A DNA stretch of 7,166 nt, taken from NCBI GenBank assembly GCA_016218005.1, contig JACRFF010000013.1, positions 1 through 7,166 on the forward strand, given 5' to 3'. Both the position numbers and the translations under genes were made by a program. This DNA comes from Ignavibacteriales bacterium (lineage in GTDB: Bacteria; Bacteroidota; Ignavibacteria; UBA10030). The notes under the pieces are model-generated. The model was not told where the DNA came from. It searched no databases and saw only the letters and a list, made by a program, of their open reading frames with translations. Shown piece by piece: positions 1-5,411 of this stretch (within the stretch, counting starts at the first letter, position 1; each line of letters starts with the position of its first letter).

Positions 1-419
1 TATTGGGCTATTCCGTTTGCGACGCCGTTCTCCACAAGAATGCCGCACACTTTCTTTCCATCAATTAACACATCGTTCGGCCATTTGCATTCTGCGGTGA
101 GGTTACCCGTTGCGTGCACGGTGCGCGCAACGGCGGTTGCGACAAGAAATGTCAACCGGGCAAGGTCGTCGGTGGAAAGAGCCGGCCGCAGGAGGATGGA
201 GTAGAGAAGATTGTCGCCCCGCGCGTCGACCCACGTTCGGCCGCGTCGGCCTCGCCCGGCAGTTTGATGATCGGCGATGACGACGGCGCCTTCCTCTGTG
301 CCTGCATCGGCCATCACCTTGGCGCAGAGGTTGGTTGAATCAATTTCTTCAAAGACGAACAGCTTCCGTCCGATGACGGAGACACCGAGTTCATGTTGCA
401 GTTCGGCTTTGGAAAGCAT
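1..419 (-). CDS. birA: Biotin-protein ligase, catalytic domain (partial, C-terminus beyond window)
   Basis: This enzyme joins biotin, via biotinyl-AMP, to a lysine of biotin carboxyl carrier proteins such as that of acetyl-CoA carboxylase, in the cytoplasm. I translated 139 codons of the minus strand, all open. The biotinyl-AMP-binding loop GRGRRGR is at residues 55-61, the CKWPNDV motif at 111-117 and the KVCGILVE strand with the active-site lysine at 123-130. In E. coli BirA the GRGRRGR loop lies about 60 residues further from the N-terminus, so there is no room here for the winged-helix domain: this is a monofunctional ligase, not a repressor. The ATG at 417-419 shares one base with the TAA of the upstream peptidase gene (TAATG), and a GAAGGCGG stretch precedes it, which suggests translational coupling. 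The end of the catalytic domain and the small C-terminal domain lie outside the window. Identification is firm. Confidence 0.95.
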   Translation of the reverse strand, partial: MLSKAELQHELGVSVIGRKLFVFEEIDSTNLCAKVMADAGTEEGAVVIADHQTAGRGRRGRTWVDARGDNLLYSILLRPALSTDDLARLTFLVATAVARTVHATGNLTAECKWPNDVLIDGKKVCGILVENGVANGIAQ

Positions 420-1996
420 TACTTGTATCCGCCGCCTTCGCCGTCTTTTTTGAACATCGTCGGTCGGTTGGCCGTTTTCCAACCGGCGTAGTACACCACG
501 TGGCCGATTTTTATCATGCGGTCGAAGAGAATTTTTTCGATGGTATCGGTAGGCTTGTGGTAATCCTTGTGCTCGCCGGTGAAGAAGAACGCAATGGGAA
601 TACCGTTCTTCGCAAAGTTGTAATGATCGCTCCGCCGATAGAATTGATTGGGGTCGTGTTCATCGTTGAACTGATAATCGAATGCGATATTTTCTGTTTC
701 TCGATTTGCCTCGCCCAGTGTTTGGTCAAGCTCGGTGCTGATTTTGTCCGACCCGATCACGTAGACGTATGGACCCGACTTCAAGCTGTCATGCTTCGGG
801 TCGGTTCGACCGATCATATCGGTATTGAGGTCGACGACCGTTTTCTCCAATGGAACGATTGGGTTCTTCGTATAGTAGTCGGAGCCGAGCAATCCCTTTT
901 CCTCGCCTGCGACCGTAAGAAACACCAAACTCCGTTTCGGCTTTACCGGATTTGCGGCAAAGGCCTGGGCAAGTTCGAGCACCATACTGGTTCCCGAACC
1001 ATCATCATCGGCGCCGTGATAAATGACGCCGTCGTTGGTTTTTCCCAAGTGGTCATAGTGGCCCGTGAAGAAGACGTACTCTTGCCGAAGTTCCGGGTCG
1101 CTTCCTTCAATCATTCCGATAACATTCTCGCTCTGCCGTAATTCGCGCACTAACTTGTGGGTAATTGATACCGTCGCATTGTCGAGGAAGATGGGTTTGA
1201 ACGTTGATTCTGCGGCGGCGGCGCGAAGCGCTGAAAGAGTGTGGCCGCTCGATGATAGGATGGCTTCTGCCATATCATTGCTCACCGTGAAATAGAAACT
1301 CCGGAACTGCATGCCGCCACGGCCTTGCGACCCCTGCAATCGCATTTGACCTTTCTCGACGAAACCTCGAATCGCAGGCGCAATTCTTGCAAACGATGAG
1401 CCGCCGGCAGGATCGCCCACCACCAACGTTCCCAAACTTCCCTCATCTCTTCGAAAGGCAAAAAAACGCCGGCGGGCGCCTTGATCACTGGTATCTCTCG
1501 GTCCCGACCGCGAGCCTGCGAGCGCGATAACAACTCTTCCTTTGATTCGAGCGGCAGTTGCGGAATCCGGCTTGAAGTCTATATACCCGACGAATACTGC
1601 GGGGCCGCCAACACTTGAATCCGGTGCGCCGAATGCAACGTAGTCATTCAGCCACACAAACGTTCGGCGAGAATCTTTTGTCGTAACGGCGATGTTCGAC
1701 TCTTGGCTTGAACGGATAACTTCAACCTCGAAAGGTTGAAAGTACGAGCCATCCTTTCCGAGTGGTTTCAGGCCATGCTTCTTGAACACGCCGGCAATGT
1801 ACTGAGCTGCTTTCTTTTGGCCCGGCATTGTGGTTTCGCGGCCTTCAAGACTGTCGGCGGTCAACACGGCAAGATGCGCCTTCAAATCGGACTCCGTGAT
1901 TGATTCGTAACCTTTCAGTGCATCCTTGGCAATGTTCGTCTTCTGACAAAGCGCAATGGAGAGGGGGATGAGTGCAAGAAGTGCAAACCGACGCAT
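419..1996 (-). CDS. Exported M28-family zinc aminopeptidase with PA-like insert
   Basis: A 525-residue di-zinc peptidase of family M28, which releases N-terminal amino acids from peptides outside the cytoplasm. Residues 1-17 form a short signal peptide with two arginines, then a hydrophobic run, then Cys17. The metal and catalytic residues are all visible: His313 in GHYDHLG, Asp331 in GADDDGSG, catalytic Glu365 and zinc-binding Glu366 in AGEEKGLLG, Asp393 in NTDMIG, and His480 in YHKPTDT. A second conserved histidine lies in SDHYNF (458). Residues of about 115-265 form the insert expected for a protease-associated (PA) domain. The start is supported by AAAGGAG five bases upstream of the ATG (plus-strand 2002-2008). 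Length is normal for secreted M28 enzymes. It is first in a two-gene operon with the biotin ligase; no functional link is evident. Substrate cannot be predicted. If Cys17 is lipidated it would be membrane-anchored, but Leu at -1 is unusual for a lipobox. Confidence 0.93.
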   Translation of the reverse strand: MRRFALLALIPLSIALCQKTNIAKDALKGYESITESDLKAHLAVLTADSLEGRETTMPGQKKAAQYIAGVFKKHGLKPLGKDGSYFQPFEVEVIRSSQESNIAVTTKDSRRTFVWLNDYVAFGAPDSSVGGPAVFVGYIDFKPDSATAARIKGRVVIALAGSRSGPRDTSDQGARRRFFAFRRDEGSLGTLVVGDPAGGSSFARIAPAIRGFVEKGQMRLQGSQGRGGMQFRSFYFTVSNDMAEAILSSSGHTLSALRAAAAESTFKPIFLDNATVSITHKLVRELRQSENVIGMIEGSDPELRQEYVFFTGHYDHLGKTNDGVIYHGADDDGSGTSMVLELAQAFAANPVKPKRSLVFLTVAGEEKGLLGSDYYTKNPIVPLEKTVVDLNTDMIGRTDPKHDSLKSGPYVYVIGSDKISTELDQTLGEANRETENIAFDYQFNDEHDPNQFYRRSDHYNFAKNGIPIAFFFTGEHKDYHKPTDTIEKILFDRMIKIGHVVYYAGWKTANRPTMFKKDGEGGGYK

Positions 1997-2030
1997 CGGA
2001 ACTCCTTTGGGTTTGTGATTGTTGCGATGA

Positions 2031-2059
2031 AGAATAGGGAATAGCTATTGGAAAATCAA
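2031..2059 (-). promoter_or_regulatory. Candidate sigma70-like promoter for the peptidase-birA operon
   Basis: Read on the minus strand, TTGATT (plus 2054-2059) is separated by exactly 17 bases from TATTCT (plus 2031-2036). Each hexamer matches four of six bases of the classical -35 and -10 consensus. It would give a leader of roughly 30 bases before the peptidase Shine-Dalgarno and ATG. Single-sequence promoter calls are weak, and if the host is of the Bacteroidetes type its promoter consensus would differ. Confidence 0.35.
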
Positions 2060-2094
2060 CATTCGATTGGACGACGGCCATTGAGAAAAGTTTC

Positions 2095-2159
2095 GCCAGT
2101 GTGGCAGAATCTTGGCAGGAATTTTCTGTCGTGTGGGACGAAGTGGCAGGCGAGTGTCA
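2095..2159 (+). promoter_or_regulatory. Repeated TGKCA half-sites, candidate activator (enhancer) sites
   Basis: TGGCA occurs at 2102 and 2113, and again at 2144 followed by TGTCA at 2155. Each pair is an 11-bp-spaced direct repeat (TGKCA-N6-TGKCA), and the two pairs are 42 bp apart, four helical turns, so all four sites would lie on the same face of the DNA. GCCA at 2095-2098 adds an inverted half-site three bases before the first TGGC. Relative to the start predicted from the sigma54-like element at 2213-2228, the array lies at about -137 to -80, where enhancer-binding activators usually sit. No regulator gene is in the window. The role is inferred from repetition, phasing and position. Confidence 0.45.
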
Positions 2160-2190
2160 CGAGATGAAAAATTCAAAAGTCAAATTCGGT

Positions 2191-2201
2191 TTGGATTCCA
2201 A
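2191..2201. repeat. Short perfect palindrome between enhancer repeats and promoter
   Basis: TTGGATTCCAA is a perfect inverted repeat of 5-bp arms around one central T. It sits 12 bp upstream of the sigma54-like -24 element, inside an AT-rich stretch that starts near 2164. It could be an operator or chance; palindromes this short arise often. Confidence 0.25.
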
Positions 2202-2212
2202 GTTTCTGACGA

Positions 2213-2228
2213 TGGCACGCTCATTGAA
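2213..2228 (+). promoter_or_regulatory. Candidate sigma54 (-24/-12) promoter of the hsp20-hsp20-dnaK operon
   Basis: TGGCACG (2213-2219), four bases, then TTGAA (2224-2228) matches the RpoN consensus TGGCACG-N4-TTGCA at 11 of 12 defined bases, with the invariant GG and correct spacing. The one mismatch is A for C at -12, which is normally well conserved and is the main reason for doubt. Transcription would begin near 2239, leaving about 40 bases before the first hsp20 ATG, which has a Shine-Dalgarno at 2266-2270. I saw no CIRCE element and no convincing sigma32-type or sigma70 promoter in this gap. Confidence 0.55.
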
Positions 2229-2278
2229 GTATCAGTGCAAAGCAAATCAAGAACAATCAATTATCAGGAGAATCAACA

Positions 2279-2689
2279 ATGATCTATCGATTTGGATTTC
2301 CAGAGACAGGAATCGGCAACAGCGTGAACGACGTCGTTGCAGAATTCAATCATCCGATGATGCGACATCAACAGCCGTCGCTCGACATCGTAGAAAACGA
2401 AACCGAGACCGTAATTCAGGTCGAACTTCCCGGAGTAAAGAAGGAGGAGGTTGCCATCACGTTTGAAGAGAATGTGCTGACGGTGAGCGGCGAGCGAAAA
2501 CCATATGAGATTTCTCCGCACACACAAGTGCTGGTGAACGAAATGCGGCTGCGAGAGTTTAAGCGTTCGGTTCGGTTTGCGACCGACGTCGACAGCGCCA
2601 AGATTACGGCAGAGATGGATAATGGTATTCTGACCGTTCGTGTGCCGAAAGCCGAACAAGCGAAGGCACGAACGATTGCAATCAACTAA
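2279..2689 (+). CDS. Small heat-shock protein, Hsp20/alpha-crystallin family (first of two)
   Basis: A 136-residue ATP-independent holdase that would bind unfolding proteins in the cytoplasm and keep them accessible to DnaK and ClpB. The alpha-crystallin domain covers about residues 33-125: it opens with PSLDIVE, includes VELPGVKKEEV (48-58) and ends in the family signature A-x4-GIL (111-118) and VPKAE. The C-terminal tail carries the I-x-I motif (Ile133, Ile135) that docks onto neighbouring subunits during oligomer assembly. The N-terminal arm of about 32 residues is short and has little family similarity by eye. The ATG at 2279 is preceded by CAGGAG with an eight-base spacer. It is the first gene of the chaperone operon, 23 bases ahead of a second, clearly different Hsp20. 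Family is certain; substrate range is unknown. Confidence 0.95.
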   Translation: MIYRFGFPETGIGNSVNDVVAEFNHPMMRHQQPSLDIVENETETVIQVELPGVKKEEVAITFEENVLTVSGERKPYEISPHTQVLVNEMRLREFKRSVRFATDVDSAKITAEMDNGILTVRVPKAEQAKARTIAIN

Positions 2690-2712
2690 CTCAAATCAAG
2701 GAGGGAATAACA

Positions 2713-3183
2713 ATGCCACTCATTCGATGGAATCCAACACGCGAATTAGCGTCGCTGCCCTCTGACGTGTTCAATGTGCAGAGGGAAATCAATCGGGTCT
2801 TCGATCACTTCTTCCGCGGCGGCAGCCAGTGGGATGAGTCGACCGAACTCTCGATGTGGACGCCGTCCGTTGATATTGCCGAGCAAGACGATCAGTTTGT
2901 CGTCAAGGTCGAGCTTCCCGGCGTGAACAAGGACGACGTGAAAATCACATTGGAAAGCAACATTCTCACCGTGCGCGGCGAGAAGAAGCAGGAGAAGGAG
3001 GAAAAGGGGAAGAGCTTTCACCGCGTTGAACGATCGTACAGCTCGTTCCAACGTTCCTTCACATTACCGACGACGGTCAAGAGCGACAAAATCGATGCCG
3101 GCTATCGCGACGGCATTCTGACCATTGTGTTGCCCAAAGCCGACGAAGCAAAGCCGAAGCAAATCGAAGTGAAGGTGAAATAG
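2713..3183 (+). CDS. Small heat-shock protein, Hsp20/alpha-crystallin family (second of two)
   Basis: A 156-residue holdase of the common bacterial Hsp20 type. The N-terminal arm begins MPLIRWNPTRELASL and includes an amphipathic REINRVFDHFF stretch. The alpha-crystallin domain spans about 50-143, with PSVDIAE, VELPGVNKDDV (66-76), a lysine/glutamate-rich loop (91-100), FHRVERSYSSFQRSFTLP (102-119) and the signature A-x4-GIL (129-136). The tail has an I-x-V motif (151-153), the usual variant of I-x-I. An AAGGAGGG Shine-Dalgarno at 2698-2705 lies seven bases before the ATG, the strongest in the window, so this protein may be made in greater amount than the first. It matches the usual family pattern more closely than its neighbour, which suggests two sub-types that might co-assemble (inference). 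The gap to dnaK is 85 bases. Confidence 0.96.
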   Translation: MPLIRWNPTRELASLPSDVFNVQREINRVFDHFFRGGSQWDESTELSMWTPSVDIAEQDDQFVVKVELPGVNKDDVKITLESNILTVRGEKKQEKEEKGKSFHRVERSYSSFQRSFTLPTTVKSDKIDAGYRDGILTIVLPKADEAKPKQIEVKVK

Positions 3184-3227
3184 GACTTGGAGTGGGCGTC
3201 TGCTTCTAACGGGATTTACAAACAGCC

Positions 3228-3242
3228 GCGGCGCGCTGCCGC
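3228..3242 (+). other. GC-only stem-loop in the hsp20-dnaK gap
   Basis: GCGGC (3228-3232) pairs with GCCGC (3238-3242) around the loop GCGCT. There is no T-run after it, so it is not a simple terminator. It ends 12 bases before the dnaK Shine-Dalgarno and leaves it free. It might act as a processing or stability boundary separating the abundant hsp20 message from dnaK. An alternative pairing, CAGC (3223-3226) with GCTG (3235-3238), competes with it. Function is inferred only. Confidence 0.3.
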
Positions 3243-3268
3243 AAACATAACAAGAAGGAGCAAGAGAT

Positions 3269-5209
3269 ATGTCAACACCAACAGGCAAAATTATCGGCAT
3301 CGACCTTGGAACAACGAATTCCGTTGTTGCGGTCATGGAAGGGAACGATCCGGTCGTGATCGCGAATGCAGAAGGAGCGCGAACAACGCCATCGATCGTT
3401 GGATTTCCGAAGTCGGGTGAACGGCTCGTCGGTGCGGCGGCAAAACGACAGGCGGTTACCAACTCGCAGAACACCGTCTATTCCATCAAGCGCTTCATGG
3501 GGCGATTCTACAACGAAGTGAACGAGGAAATGAAACTCGTTCCCTACAATGTCGTGCGCGGCGATAGCGATACTGCGCGCGTGAAGATCGGCGATCGCGT
3601 GTACTCGCCGCCGGAAATTTCCGCGATGATCTTGCAGAAGATGAAGCAGACGGCAGAAGATTATCTCGGCACAAAGGTTACCGATGCCGTTATCACGGTG
3701 CCGGCATACTTCAACGACGCGCAACGCCAGGCGACGAAGGAAGCGGGCGAGATCGCCGGACTCAATGTCCGCCGCATTGTCAACGAACCGACAGCGGCCG
3801 CGCTCGCCTACGGCCTCGACAAGAAACACAAGAACTCCAGGGTGGCCGTGTTCGACCTCGGCGGCGGCACGTTTGATATTTCCGTACTGGAACTCGGCGA
3901 AGGGGTGTTCGAAGTAAAGTCCACCAATGGCGACACGCACTTGGGCGGCGACAACTTCGACATGCGCGTTTTGGAATACATTGCCGATGAGTTCAAGAAG
4001 CAGGAAGGAATCGACCTGCGCAAAGACCCGATGGCGCTCCAACGCTTGCGCGAAGCAGCGGAGAAGGCGAAGATGGAACTCTCGCAGTTGATGCAAACGG
4101 AAGTTAATCTTCCGTTCATCACGGCAACGGCGGAAGGACCGAAGCACTTGAACCTGACGCTCACGCGGGCGAAGTTTGAGCAACTCTGCGACGACTTGAT
4201 CCAACGTTGCGTTAGCCCGACAGAAAAAGCGTTGAAGGATGCCGGGCTTTCACCGCGCGAGATTGACGAGGTCATTCTCGTTGGTGGTATGACGCGTGTG
4301 CCTCGCGTTCAGCAATTGGTCAAAGACATCTTCGGCAAAGAAGGACACAAGGGCGTCAACCCGGATGAAGTTGTGGCGGTCGGTGCGGCCATTCAAGGCG
4401 GCGTTCTTTCCGGAGATGTGACCGACGTGTTGCTGCTCGACATAACTCCGCTGACGCTTGGCATCGAAACACTCGGCGGCGTGATGACACAGATGATTCA
4501 AGCGAACACAACCATCCCAACGAAGAAGAGCGAAATCTTTTCGACGGCGGCGGACGGCCAACCTTCGGTTGAGATTCATATTCTGCAAGGTGAGCGCCCG
4601 ATGGCGGTCGACAATCGAACGCTCGGCAAATTCCATCTCGATGGAATTCCGCCTGCGCCGCGCGGCGTTCCGCAGATCGAAGTCGCGTTCGACATCGATG
4701 CGAACGGCATTCTGCACGTCTCCGCCAAAGACAAAGCGACGAACAAAGAGCAATCGATCCGCATTACCTCGTCAAGCGGCTTGAGCAAGGAAGAAGTCGA
4801 GAAAATGAAAACTGACGCGCAAGTGCACGCCAGCGACGACAAAAAACGGAAAGACGAGATCGAAACGAAAAACCAAGCCGACAATCTCGTCTTCCAAACG
4901 CGTAAGCAGTTGAAGGATCTCGGCGAGAAGATGGACGCCGCAACGAAATCAAAGGTTGAATTCGCTGCCAACGCGCTCGAAGAGGCGATCAAAGCGAACA
5001 ATGCGGCGGACATCAAGGCGAAGACCGAAGCGCTCAACAACGCGTGGAACGAAGCATCATCCAAGATGTACGAAGCGGCAAAGTCTGCCGGCTCTCAACA
5101 AGGTCCGCAAGCCGGTCCACAAGGCGGGCCAGCGGGTGGACCGCAGCAAGGCGGCGAGGGCGGCAAGAAGGTCGAGAACGCCGACTTCGAAGTGGTGGAT
5201 GATAAGTAA
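3269..5209 (+). CDS. dnaK: Chaperone protein DnaK (Hsp70)
   Basis: The central ATP-driven chaperone, 646 residues, close to the usual bacterial length. It takes clients from small Hsps and DnaJ, folds them or passes them to ClpB, and needs GrpE for nucleotide exchange. Nucleotide-binding domain: phosphate loop [10 protein letters not shown] (9-18), [17 protein letters not shown] (144-160), [11 protein letters not shown] (172-182), DLGGGTFD (196-203) with the conserved Thr201, and VGGMTRVP (338-345). The interdomain linker [10 protein letters not shown] is at 385-394, then the substrate-binding beta domain with GERPMAVDN (441-449), the helical lid (about 505-605), a Gly/Pro/Gln-rich tail (612-629) and the end [10 protein letters not shown]. 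The ATG follows AAGGAG (3255-3260) by eight bases. It is third in the operon after two hsp20 genes; grpE, dnaJ and hrcA are not adjacent, unlike the common layout. Whether it is the sole DnaK or a paralogue cannot be told here. Confidence 0.98.
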   Translation: MSTPTGKIIGIDLGTTNSVVAVMEGNDPVVIANAEGARTTPSIVGFPKSGERLVGAAAKRQAVTNSQNTVYSIKRFMGRFYNEVNEEMKLVPYNVVRGDSDTARVKIGDRVYSPPEISAMILQKMKQTAEDYLGTKVTDAVITVPAYFNDAQRQATKEAGEIAGLNVRRIVNEPTAAALAYGLDKKHKNSRVAVFDLGGGTFDISVLELGEGVFEVKSTNGDTHLGGDNFDMRVLEYIADEFKKQEGIDLRKDPMALQRLREAAEKAKMELSQLMQTEVNLPFITATAEGPKHLNLTLTRAKFEQLCDDLIQRCVSPTEKALKDAGLSPREIDEVILVGGMTRVPRVQQLVKDIFGKEGHKGVNPDEVVAVGAAIQGGVLSGDVTDVLLLDITPLTLGIETLGGVMTQMIQANTTIPTKKSEIFSTAADGQPSVEIHILQGERPMAVDNRTLGKFHLDGIPPAPRGVPQIEVAFDIDANGILHVSAKDKATNKEQSIRITSSSGLSKEEVEKMKTDAQVHASDDKKRKDEIETKNQADNLVFQTRKQLKDLGEKMDAATKSKVEFAANALEEAIKANNAADIKAKTEALNNAWNEASSKMYEAAKSAGSQQGPQAGPQGGPAGGPQQGGEGGKKVENADFEVVDDK

Positions 5210-5236
5210 TCTTTGCCGATTGCTTGTGTAAAGAAT

Positions 5237-5250
5237 CCTGCAGAAGCAGG
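5237..5250 (+). other. Small stem-loop after dnaK
   Basis: CCTGC (5237-5241) pairs with GCAGG (5246-5250) around AGAA, 27 bases after the dnaK stop. There is no T-run. It may protect the 3' end together with the larger hairpin that follows, or be incidental. Confidence 0.3.
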
Positions 5251-5268
5251 CGCAGAATGATCAAACGA

Positions 5269-5293
5269 AAGGCGAGGACGTTGTTCTCGCCTT
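5269..5293 (+). terminator. Hairpin terminator of the hsp20-hsp20-dnaK operon
   Basis: AAGGCGAGGAC (5269-5279) pairs with GTTCTCGCCTT (5283-5293), eleven pairs with one G-U and a three-base GTT loop. It lies 60 bases past the dnaK stop. The stem is strong, but the following bases (CTATGTCTGG) are not a clear U-tract, so termination may be partial and some readthrough into clpB is possible. Confidence 0.65.
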
Positions 5294-5330
5294 CTATGTC
5301 TGGCTCAACAACCTGTTAAGTCTCAAAACG

Positions 5331-5362
5331 CTGGATTCCCGACAAGAACATTCGGGAATGAC
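5331..5362. repeat. Dispersed-repeat-like palindrome between dnaK and clpB
   Basis: ATTCCCG (5335-5341) and CGGGAAT (5353-5359) form a perfect 7-bp inverted repeat around an 11-base loop, flanked by CTGG on the left and GAC on the right. The arrangement TGGATTCCCG...CGGGAATGAC resembles a class of short intergenic repeats scattered in many bacterial genomes. Only one copy is in the window, so repetition itself cannot be shown here. No transposase or target duplication is seen. Confidence 0.5.
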
Positions 5363-5411
5363 AACACAAAAGCGTTGTTCATCGCTCAGTACTGATGGCC
5401 CAATGATATGA
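5358..5411 (+). CDS. Possible 17-codon leader ORF overlapping the clpB start
   Basis: An ATG at 5358, inside the right arm of the palindrome, opens a 17-codon frame ([17 protein letters not shown]) that ends in TGA at 5409-5411, overlapping the clpB ATG as ATGA. A second in-frame ATG at 5403 would give a two-codon version. The only purines resembling a Shine-Dalgarno (GGGA) abut the ATG, so efficient initiation is doubtful. It is listed because clpB itself has no visible ribosome-binding site and coupling would explain that. It may be chance. Confidence 0.2.
   Translation: MTTQKRCSSLSTDGPMI

Noticed and set aside
114..338. 74-codon plus-strand frame near the left edge
   Set aside because: The minus strand here reads as the GRGRRGR and KWPND regions of biotin-protein ligase.
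500..1141. 213-codon plus-strand frame inside the peptidase gene
   Set aside because: It lies opposite the M28 catalytic domain, whose zinc ligands are all intact on the minus strand; the plus-strand translation resembles no known family.
2102..2117. TGGCAGAATCTTGGCA as a second sigma54 promoter
   Set aside because: It has GG and GC at the right spacing, but the 11-bp repeat copied at 2144-2159 explains it better as a regulator site, and it would leave a leader of about 150 bases.
1997..2278. CIRCE or HAIR type heat-shock operator
   Set aside because: I looked for TTAGCACTC-N9-GAGTGCTAA and CTTGAGT-N7-ACTCAAG; only isolated GAGTGTCA-like fragments are present, with no paired arm.
2101..2466. 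121-codon frame starting at a GTG in the divergent gap and running into the first hsp20
   Set aside because: It begins in the regulatory repeats, has no Shine-Dalgarno, becomes Arg-rich nonsense once it overlaps hsp20, and is out of frame with it.
3272..4204. 310-codon open frame antisense to dnaK
   Set aside because: Long antisense frames in dnaK are a well-known by-product of its codon usage; the translation has no recognisable domain and no ribosome-binding site was noted.
5294..5407. Promoter for clpB
   Set aside because: No -35/-10 pair with sensible spacing and no TGGCACG-N4-TTGCA-like element was found; clpB may rely on readthrough or an unfamiliar promoter.
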